A DNA stretch of 6,050 nucleotides from Thermoplasmata archaeon (lineage in GTDB: Archaea > Thermoplasmatota > Thermoplasmata > Thermoplasmatales > Thermoplasmataceae), in contig JAKBSB010000087.1 in NCBI GenBank assembly GCA_021845155.1, positions 1-6,050 on the forward strand, given 5' to 3'. The position numbers and the translations under genes are program-made. A model generated the notes under the pieces. It was not told the DNA's origin and made no database searches. It worked only from the letters and a program-made list of their open reading frames with translations. Of this stretch, positions 1 through 5,881 are shown one piece after another; within the stretch, counting starts at the first letter, position 1; every line of letters begins with the position of its first letter.

Positions 1-2
1 CG

Positions 3-122
3 ATCTCCACTGAGATTGAGGTATCTTCTGAAAGCGATGAGAGCATACATCCACACAACGCATATGCTTCCATAACAACCACATTTGGTTCTGTTCGAAA
101 ATATCTACCAAAAACTGTCTAA
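3..122 (+). CDS. Possible C-terminal tail of an unidentified protein (partial, 5' end outside window)
   Basis: An open frame enters from the left edge and runs 39 codons to a TAA. The encoded tail is Ser/Glu/Asp-rich in its first half (EIEVSSESDES) and ends in a basic stretch (VRKYLPKTV). About two thirds of its codons begin with a purine, mildly favouring real coding, and a convergent gene here would fit the ribH 3' end. I do not recognise it. The opposite strand also has an open frame over the same bases (an ATG at 73 reading MEAYALCGC towards the edge), so either strand, or neither, may be coding. The stretch from 123 to 187 holds nothing I can identify. Confidence 0.25.
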   Translation: MSTEIEVSSESDESIHPHNAYASITTTFGSVRKYLPKTV

Positions 123-187
123 TGCTCGTTCAACTTTTAATGATTTTTGAATGATTCTCCTTGTTCCAACGGATAAGATTTTTGAAA

Positions 188-595
188 TCAGAGTTCATTC
201 AACCTCTTTATCATCTTTACAACACTTTCAACAGCGTCCCTGGCGGTTTCGATTCTGGCCTCGGCCTGCAACCTGGTCTGGTTTGGTCCGGATATTCCAA
301 GAGCAACTGGTTTGGAGTACTCCAGTCCCAGATCCTCAATTTTTCTGGCAGAATTCTGCATTATGATCTGGTCATGGTCAGTCTCACCCTTTATTACTGC
401 CCCAAGCGTTACTACGCCCTCAATATCATGTAGATCAAGGAGCTTCTTAACAGCGAGCGGTATGTCAAACGTGCCCGGTACCTTCATGATTTTTGCAACC
501 TCTGCTCCAAGAAACTTCGCATGTTCCGTTGCCCTTTCCAGCATCATCATCGTTATGTCGTAATTATATTCAGAAACCACTATTCCAATTTTCAT
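188..595 (-). CDS. ribH: 6,7-dimethyl-8-ribityllumazine synthase (RibH)
   Basis: Condenses 5-amino-6-ribitylamino-uracil with dihydroxybutanone phosphate to give lumazine, the penultimate step of riboflavin synthesis; cytosolic and oligomeric in the family. The 135 residues are the compact archaeal length. The substrate-binding aromatic/Asn segment SEYNYDI is near residues 8-14, the VPGTFDIPL segment (39-47) corresponds to the bacterial GAFEIP loop, and GAVIKGETDHD (65-75) carries the expected catalytic histidine, H74. ISGPNQTRLQAEAR (101-114) is the conserved C-terminal segment. A GTG nine bases upstream (604) is in frame, but ATG 595 is preferred: it gives the family N-terminus MKIGIVVSEYN and has an AGGTG ribosome-binding site six bases upstream. 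It is the last gene of the rib operon, lying 9 bases after the ribC stop. Confidence 0.95.
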   Translation of the reverse strand: MKIGIVVSEYNYDITMMMLERATEHAKFLGAEVAKIMKVPGTFDIPLAVKKLLDLHDIEGVVTLGAVIKGETDHDQIIMQNSARKIEDLGLEYSKPVALGISGPNQTRLQAEARIETARDAVESVVKMIKRLNEL

Positions 596-601
596 TTCAT
601 A

Positions 602-604
602 CAC

Positions 605-606
<2 letters not shown>
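602..606 (-). promoter_or_regulatory. Shine-Dalgarno site for ribH
   Basis: Minus-strand AGGTG, six bases before ATG 595 and overlapping the TAG stop of ribC. It decides the ribH start in favour of 595 over GTG 604, whose own codon lies inside the motif, and implies translational coupling to ribC. Confidence 0.6.
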
Positions 607-1527
<921 letters not shown>

Positions 1528-2216
1528 GCCACTCGGAGACTATATCATTTCCATGTATAAAATTTAGATTATTGGACGCTGCAAATTCCATTGCTTCTTC
1601 CCTGGACATTGATTTACCATTATCAGAAAGTGTTTCAACAATGGTAGCCGATGGAATAAGACCAGCTCTCTCCACCATGTAAGTTGACAGTTCAGTATGT
1701 CCTTTTCTCATGGAGAAATACCCATCCCTCGCAATGAGAAGTATCACATGTCCTGGAACCCTGAAACGTTTTGAGAATTCCACTCTTGGGTCACGACTGG
1801 GTGATTTTCCAATCTGAGAAATGAATGATGTGAATTCTGATATGGTCTTTGACCTGTCCTGATCCGGTATCCCGGTGAATGTATCCCTGTGGTTTATGGT
1901 AACGGTGAATGAGCTTGTCCTATCATACCTCATGTCTGTGGTATCCGCAAGCCTATCTCCAAAATCAAGACTCTTCCTGTAAAGATCGTCAAGAAATGGA
2001 AGACCAAGAATTCTGGCGGTTTCCTCTTTCATTGTTGTGCATATAAGTCCACCACCCTGTTTCCTGAAGAATCTTATTATTTCATTGTTCACAAATTGTG
2101 AGGGTATGACAATATCGGTTTCACCCTCACGATCCTTGAAATCAAAAATGAGTATCGGTTTTCCTGCCCTGAGATCCGCTATTGCCTTTTTGAACATAAT
2201 ACATAATAGTTATGTT

Positions 2217-2230
2217 GAATATAATAATTT
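2217..2230 (-). promoter_or_regulatory. TATA-like promoter element of the rib operon
   Basis: On the minus strand this reads AAATTATTATATTC, preceded by CGC as a possible B-recognition element. Its centre is about 24-26 nt from ATG 2197, the spacing expected for a leaderless archaeal transcript starting at or just before the start codon. The same bases may serve the divergent acetyltransferase gene. Confidence 0.6.
2217..2230 (+). promoter_or_regulatory. TATA-like element for the divergent GNAT gene
   Basis: Read on the plus strand, GAATATAATAATTT lies about 25 nt before ATG 2247, which has no Shine-Dalgarno. This fits a leaderless plus-strand transcript using the same AT-rich block as ribB. 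A second AT-rich stretch at 2253-2268 could instead serve the alternative TTG start at 2289. Confidence 0.45.
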
Positions 2231-2236
2231 GCGTAG

Positions 2237-2254
2237 TTACTCAAATATGAGTAA
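2237..2254. promoter_or_regulatory. 18-bp perfect inverted repeat, candidate operator
   Basis: TTACTCA-AATA-TGAGTAA: two 7-bp arms around a 4-bp centre, perfect in both arms. It covers the ATG of the acetyltransferase gene and lies just upstream of the ribB TATA block as seen from ribB. A dimeric helix-turn-helix regulator is the natural ligand type. Archaeal flavin genes are known to be controlled in some lineages by RbkR, a riboflavin kinase fused to a winged helix, but I cannot say from this sequence that RbkR binds here. Confidence 0.5.
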
Positions 2255-2753
2255 TAATATTAACATATCTCCTTTCTCTCTCATTCTGTTGAAAATACGT
2301 AACTTTATGGATGATGACCTCCCCGGTATAGAAGAACTGGAACTCAAGGCCTTTGAAGTTGGCCCGTACAGCAAAAGAATGCTGAAACGGATATTCAGCA
2401 GGAAAGGAAGTTTCAACGTTCTGGCAGAAGAAGATGGTAAGATACTGGGTTACGCTGTTGCAATACCGCTTGATCTCTTTTCTGCTGATATTGAGAGCAT
2501 TGCCGTAAATCCTGAGTATCATGGTCGTGGCATTGGAACCGTTATCATAAAAGAGATCGAGGCTGAAATGGTGAGGAGAGGTTACCTTCACTCCATTCTG
2601 GAAGTGAGGGACAGAAATGAAGAGGCAATCGGATTTTACAGAAAAAACGGTTATACTCCACTGGATTACCTTCCAGCCTATTACAGAGAGGAATTTCGTG
2701 GATCAAGAGGTGCCATAAGGATGCATAAATTCATGAAGAGAGAGAAAAGCTGA
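2247..2753 (+). CDS. GNAT-family N-acetyltransferase (RimI-like)
   Basis: Acetyl-CoA-dependent acetyltransferase, possibly a protein N-terminal acetylase; the substrate is not determined by sequence. The GNAT fold runs from the first strand LKIRNFMDDDL (15-25) through LAEEDGKILGYAVA (59-72) to motif A, IESIAVNPEYHGRGIG (82-97), whose R/Q-x-x-G-x-G pyrophosphate-binding loop is HGRGIG. Motif B follows as EVRDRNEEAIGFYRKNGY (119-136), then a variable Tyr-rich tail (YLPAYYREEF) and a basic C-terminus. From ATG 2247 it is 168 residues. An alternative TTG at 2289 would give 154 residues beginning directly at the first strand, closer to many homologues; neither start has a Shine-Dalgarno. The frame is open back to 2037, but those codons lie over ribB in reverse and are not used. 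It is divergent from ribB and convergent with the HD gene. Confidence 0.88.
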   Translation: MSNNINISPFSLILLKIRNFMDDDLPGIEELELKAFEVGPYSKRMLKRIFSRKGSFNVLAEEDGKILGYAVAIPLDLFSADIESIAVNPEYHGRGIGTVIIKEIEAEMVRRGYLHSILEVRDRNEEAIGFYRKNGYTPLDYLPAYYREEFRGSRGAIRMHKFMKREKS

Positions 2754-2758
2754 TTATG

Positions 2759-3910
2759 TCAGATCTTGGCCATAGCCTCGCTTATTTTTTCATAAATGGA
2801 AATATCGGCAGAGACCAGAATGTGTCTTTTATTCATTGTGCCGTACAGTGAACGCACAAGGGGAGATATTTCGCCTATATCCACCTTTTTCTCACCCATT
2901 AATACCTGAATTGATGATTTGATCCTGCCTTCCCCGGAAAAGTCAAGGGGAGGTATTATGTCCGTTATGACCTTTTCGGGACTTTCCCCTGTTTTTTCAA
3001 TAGCTTGCTTTATTCTGAACAGTTTTTCTTCATCGTATGGTGTTTTCAAAACAGGCTTAAACAGTTTTCTTTCCAGTATGGATTTTGCGAGATAACTTCC
3101 ATTTCTATCAGCAAGCAGTTTTGACATGAGATCGTGATCCGTTAAACGGAAAGGATTTCCAAGATCCACGCTTGAAATTTCAAGAGCCCTTTGCAGCATA
3201 AGTTGGGCGATCCTTGCGGTTTTGTGAAAATATACTGAATTGTACATAAGTATTCGGCCTATGAGCAATGATTCGGCTGCAGGAACTCCTTTTTCCTCGA
3301 TATATATTGAATCGTCATCCATTGATGAAATGTTGAATATTCTTCTGTGATCTATGTGTCCCATAGCCACTCCCGTGAAAAGAGCATCCCTGCGAAGATA
3401 ATCCATCTCATCAATATCGGTCGGACCGCTTATGATCTTTGACAGTATGGGATATTTTAAGGATTTTCCACCTATTATGGATGCAACATCATCTGGCAAT
3501 ATTGAAAATTTTTCCAGGATATCAGGGATTGGTGAATCCCCGAATGGTTCATTTCCTTTGATTATCCTGCAGGATGCCTCAAGATGATCCATGCCTGATA
3601 ACTTTTCGAAATAACCCTCAACACTGTGACTCATTGCTGGGTGTCCTATATCGTGAAGCAGGGCTGAAGCCTGGAGAATTGCTTTATCCTTAATACCGAA
3701 TGCCTCACAAGCTTCTGATGCCAGGTGATATGTGCCAAGTGAGTGCTCGAATCTGGTATGGTTGGCACCGGGAAACACCAGATAGCACAATCCAAGCTGC
3801 CTCACATAGCGGAGTCTCTGAAAATATCTGTTGTCCATGATCTCAAGTGCAAGGTTATCCACCTTTACCGGCCCGTTCAAAGGGTCCTGAATAACCTTGA
3901 ATTTTTCCAT
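2759..3910 (-). CDS. HD-domain phosphohydrolase (dGTPase/SAMHD1-like)
   Basis: A 383-residue metal-dependent phosphohydrolase of the HD superfamily, in the branch related to dNTP triphosphohydrolases; a nucleotide substrate is likely by family but not shown. The N-terminus has the family opening QDPLNGPVKVDN (8-19) and YFQRLRYVRQLG (29-40). The metal ligands are visible: H56 in TRFEHSLGT, H86-D87 in ALLHDIGHP, and D167 in TDIDEMDYLRRD. The C-terminal ~200 residues are helical and variable, as in related proteins. ATG 3910 is chosen because the family N-terminus begins right there and a GAGG site lies nine bases upstream. The frame stays open to 4084, but that stretch is the SRP RNA gene, so the longer start is an artefact. 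The stop is 5 bp from the convergent acetyltransferase stop. Confidence 0.9.
   Translation of the reverse strand: MEKFKVIQDPLNGPVKVDNLALEIMDNRYFQRLRYVRQLGLCYLVFPGANHTRFEHSLGTYHLASEACEAFGIKDKAILQASALLHDIGHPAMSHSVEGYFEKLSGMDHLEASCRIIKGNEPFGDSPIPDILEKFSILPDDVASIIGGKSLKYPILSKIISGPTDIDEMDYLRRDALFTGVAMGHIDHRRIFNISSMDDDSIYIEEKGVPAAESLLIGRILMYNSVYFHKTARIAQLMLQRALEISSVDLGNPFRLTDHDLMSKLLADRNGSYLAKSILERKLFKPVLKTPYDEEKLFRIKQAIEKTGESPEKVITDIIPPLDFSGEGRIKSSIQVLMGEKKVDIGEISPLVRSLYGTMNKRHILVSADISIYEKISEAMAKI
2782..2790 (+). terminator. Possible oligo-T terminator for the GNAT gene
   Basis: A TTATTTTTT tract lies 29-37 bases after the acetyltransferase stop, inside the convergent HD gene. Archaeal intrinsic termination uses T-tracts without needing a hairpin; the placement fits but nothing else confirms it. 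Confidence 0.3.
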
Positions 3911-3919
3911 ATAACTAAA

Positions 3920-3923
3920 CCTC
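3920..3923 (-). promoter_or_regulatory. Shine-Dalgarno site for the HD gene
   Basis: Minus-strand GAGG, nine bases before ATG 3910. It fixes the start at 3910 and implies a leadered message, unlike the probably leaderless ribB, which fits transcription from a promoter further upstream. Confidence 0.55.
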
Positions 3924-3941
3924 GGAAATAATGGTATGGTT

Positions 3942-4250
3942 GATACCGGACGCACCTGAATCGGTCCAGATGTCCTGACAGGTGCCCCCTGATTCCTCTC
4001 TACCCCGCACCCCTTCAGCATCGAAGGTCCAGAATACCGTTGCCCCCTTCCGGTTCTGGCGGATTCTCCTGGTAGATTACCCAATCAGTTTCCTTTGAAT
4101 CTGACCAGGTAAACCCTCGATCCAAAGGGACAGAGTTTCATTGATTCCACAGGGCCTGGCAGAAGTCTGGTTGGCCTCTTCAGGCAGTCGCCCCCGCATA
4201 TAGACTTCGGGTTACAGAGAGTGCCTAACCCCCCGGTCTAGTCCGGTTGA
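3942..4250 (-). ncRNA. ffs: Signal recognition particle RNA (archaeal 7S/SRP RNA)
   Basis: RNA scaffold of the archaeal SRP, binding SRP19 and SRP54 and directing co-translational protein targeting. About 309 nt, the usual archaeal size. Helix 1: ACCGGAC near the 5' end (4241-4247) pairs with GTCCGGT near the 3' end (3945-3951). The Alu domain has GGGGGGTTAGGC followed by the diagnostic TGTAACC loop (around 4211-4216). Helix 5 is supported by several paired blocks, for example CCTGAA/TTCAGG, CCAGA/TCTGG, CCCTG/CAGGG and ATCGA/TCGAT. Helix 6 (4068-4109) forms CCTGGT-c-AGATT with AATCT-ACCAGG. Helix 8 (4029-4059) has the GGAA tetraloop in CCGGAAGG, closed by CCAGAA/TTCTGG. The ends are set by helix 1 and may be off by a few bases. 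The only gap to the HD gene is about 30 nt. Confidence 0.95.
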
Positions 4251-4264
4251 TCATAATGCGTTCC

Positions 4265-4276
4265 GCTTTATAAAAG
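4265..4276 (-). promoter_or_regulatory. TATA box of the SRP RNA gene
   Basis: Minus-strand CTTTTATAAAGC; its centre is about 23-25 nt upstream of the predicted RNA 5' end near 4247-4250, the standard archaeal spacing. An A-rich stretch precedes it as a possible B-recognition element. It is the clearest promoter in the window. Confidence 0.75.
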
Positions 4277-4437
4277 ATTTTTGAATTGAGCAGACACATA
4301 ACAACAGTTCCTGACAGTTTGAATTCATTGATAACTTTCTACCAGAATAAATTTCACTACCTGAATGAAGACGAGTACACGCTAATTCACAGAACAGAAT
4401 CACTCCGCTTTTCAAATACATATAACACAATAGTCTC

Positions 4438-4482
4438 CTGGGAATCGCCCATAATCCTAAAATAAAAATGAATTCTTCCCAG
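4438..4482. repeat. Inverted repeat around an A/T tract
   Basis: CTGGGAA (4438-4444) and TTCCCAG (4476-4482) are perfect 7-bp inverted arms separated by 31 bases that include the tract AAAATAAAAA (4459-4468). It could fold as a hairpin with the T-tract in its loop. It lies 78 bases after the stop of the 348-residue gene. Confidence 0.4.
4459..4468 (-). terminator. Possible T-tract terminator of the 348-residue gene
   Basis: Minus-strand TTTTTATTTT, about 92 bases downstream of the gene's TAG and well upstream of the SRP RNA promoter. Archaeal RNA polymerase terminates at such T-rich tracts; its position insulates the SRP RNA gene. Confidence 0.4.
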
Positions 4483-4559
4483 TCACCAGACAAATTTTCC
4501 GAGTGCAACAGCATCTGCTGCTATGAAGAAATTCACGCGCTGTCCATAACATAATCCAG

Positions 4560-5606
4560 CTAATCTTCGGAAACAACAAATGTTCGGAAAAGTTCTCCCT
4601 TTATTCCATTATTTTCTGCAAAACCATTTATAATTTGATCTGCCAGCTCGTCCTTCGACGGTGCATTATCAAAAGATGGTAGAAAATTCAACGTCCCTCT
4701 CCAGTTAACATATGCACGCAATGTTTCAATGAGGTCAGATAGTTCGTCCTGATCCATTGCCGAAATGTGTTTCATGTATTCGCTGGTATAGTTCTCCATG
4801 CCACTTTTTGATAAATCATCAATTCCTGTATCTGATCTTATTATTTTCAGAAACCTCATTTTTTCAGCTGCCCCAATAAGAGCGGTTATTTCTGAATTTT
4901 TCATTTTTATGACATATTTTCCTACAACCCTGAAACGTTCTCTCCTGATGGTCTCCTGAACAATGGATAAGAGTTCAGCATGTCCAAAAACAACCTCTGG
5001 ATCTTTCTCACATTCTTCCATAATTCCAGGAGCAGACCATGATGCCAGGGCATGATCAACAACCTTAAAGGTTGAACTTCTTTCCTGCTCCGTAATTATT
5101 GATTTAAGTTTTTCATCGTTTATTTCAAGTCCAGAATCCCTGAATGCTCTGATATAATTTTCATTCTCCAGTTCTTTCATTAGATAATCGATCATGTAGT
5201 CTGGACCTTGATTTTTCCTGAATTGCCTCACAATCTTAATAAGTTCACTTTCAAGTATTCTTTTGACCTCGTAGTTGAAATAACTGTACGCAGCATCTTC
5301 AGCACCAGGTCCATTGCATGGTAAATTGCAGATTGGTATCAGGCAGTCTGGTGATAGTATACACCATTTCATTATCTCAAAAATGGTATATCCTTCCCTT
5401 ATTTTCTTCAGAATAATATCGGATGAGACCTTCTTTTTCTCGTCAATGAATCTCTTGATTTCATCCTCAGTTAAATCTTCACCAATATCGGCCTTTTTCA
5501 TGTCTTCCAGTATGTCTTCTGGTTCGTATTCAACGGGAATGTATCCCGCAATATAGCTCATTTTCCTGTATCGATCAATAATGAAAAAAGAACTTTTTTC
5601 CTGCAT
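4560..5606 (-). CDS. Protein of unknown function with a four-cysteine cluster
   Basis: A 348-residue, soluble-looking, acidic and helix-rich protein that I do not recognise. There is no signal peptide or membrane segment. The N-terminal ~65 residues are charged (acidic EYEPEDILEDMKKADIGED, then lysine-rich EKKK). A cysteine cluster follows at C82-x5-C88-x4-C93-x3-C97 with prolines between (SPDC, IPIC, LPCNGPG), suggesting a metal or Fe-S site. The rest is mostly predicted helix (for example residues 111-160 and 205-255), with a fifth cysteine at 199. ATG 5606 is chosen for its position about 30 nt after a likely transcription start, with a weak GGAAG upstream; ATG 5561 (beginning MSYIAGYIPVEYEP) is an alternative with AGGA only three bases before it. 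Coding length and codon use look real. It stands alone with its own promoter. Confidence 0.75.
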   Translation of the reverse strand: MQEKSSFFIIDRYRKMSYIAGYIPVEYEPEDILEDMKKADIGEDLTEDEIKRFIDEKKKVSSDIILKKIREGYTIFEIMKWCILSPDCLIPICNLPCNGPGAEDAAYSYFNYEVKRILESELIKIVRQFRKNQGPDYMIDYLMKELENENYIRAFRDSGLEINDEKLKSIITEQERSSTFKVVDHALASWSAPGIMEECEKDPEVVFGHAELLSIVQETIRRERFRVVGKYVIKMKNSEITALIGAAEKMRFLKIIRSDTGIDDLSKSGMENYTSEYMKHISAMDQDELSDLIETLRAYVNWRGTLNFLPSFDNAPSKDELADQIINGFAENNGIKGELFRTFVVSED

Positions 5607-5655
5607 TCTGATTACTTCCGGCCAATGAAATAGGTCATAAAATATCCTGAGGGAG

Positions 5656-5665
5656 CTATTTAAAC
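5656..5665 (-). promoter_or_regulatory. Probable TATA box of the 348-residue gene
   Basis: Minus-strand GTTTAAATAG. Transcription about 25 nt downstream would begin near 5635, leaving a ~29-nt leader before ATG 5606. A second AT-rich patch (ATATTTTAT, around 5635-5643) is less well placed. Confidence 0.45.
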
Positions 5666-5768
5666 ACTATGAACTACAAATACATATGCTGCACGATTCT
5701 ATCCGTTACCAGGATGGACTTCCTGTTTCAACCACTCCACTTGCTTTATCCCATGTTTTGGAGATTGG

Positions 5769-5881
5769 GCAAAAGTGGAGAGGCTCTGACATACTCTCCT
5801 CAGCTAAAGGGAGGTTCTCACTTTTGCTTCGCTTTCGCCTTCATTCCTCACGGTCTGGACGGTTTCGCGAGAACCCATTAC
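5769..5881 (-). mobile_element. Probable decayed end of an IS200/IS605-type (tnpB) element
   Basis: On the minus strand a short frame (from the ATG at 5878, after a stop upstream) ends ...NEGESEAKVRTSL with its TAG inside CCTCCCTTTAGCTGAGG. This resembles the CTTTAGC hairpin that commonly spans the tnpB stop and the guide-RNA scaffold in archaeal IS605-type elements, here with mismatched arms. It is followed by GAGGAGAGTATGTCAG, reminiscent of the right ends of such elements. Three palindromes nest here: GCAAAAGTG/CACTTTTGC (5769-5777 and 5819-5827), GGAGAG/CTCTCC (5777-5782 and 5794-5799) and CCTC/GAGG. I see no RuvC or zinc-ribbon motifs upstream, so any tnpB gene is lost or too diverged. 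The assignment rests on resemblance, not on a search. Confidence 0.35.

Larger units (their letters stand above)
4277..4559. other. Intergenic region between the SRP RNA promoter and the 348-residue gene
   Basis: About 280 bases of AT-rich sequence. A minus-strand frame of 87 codons spans 4251-4514, but it runs through the SRP RNA promoter, is rich in Cys and Leu without any recognisable motif and has no ribosome-binding site, so I treat it as non-coding. I see no tRNA or convincing C/D-box RNA. The only structure is the inverted repeat and A/T tract listed separately. Confidence 0.5.

Noticed and set aside
10..50. Possible C/D-box sRNA at the left edge (CTGA followed by GCGATGA)
   Set aside because: The C-box-like sequence is degenerate and no properly spaced second box pair is visible inside the window.
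2037..2246. 70-codon N-terminal extension of the acetyltransferase
   Set aside because: These codons lie antisense to the start of ribB and over the divergent promoter; no GNAT family feature is found there.
2198..2246. FMN riboswitch upstream of the rib operon
   Set aside because: The leader is too short (probably leaderless) and lacks the RFN element; FMN riboswitches are a bacterial feature.
3911..4084. 58-residue N-terminal extension of the HD protein (frame open to 4084)
   Set aside because: It is translated from the 3' half of the SRP RNA; the family N-terminus and a Shine-Dalgarno both point to ATG 3910.
4241..4252. GTCCGGTTGATC looks like the start of an archaeal 16S rRNA
   Set aside because: The match is only to a short helix-forming stretch; the rest of the sequence on that strand is not 16S, and the opposite strand folds as SRP RNA.
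4251..4514. Minus-strand 87-codon ORF between the SRP RNA and the 348-residue gene
   Set aside because: It crosses the SRP RNA TATA box, lacks a ribosome-binding site and has an implausible Cys/Leu-rich composition.
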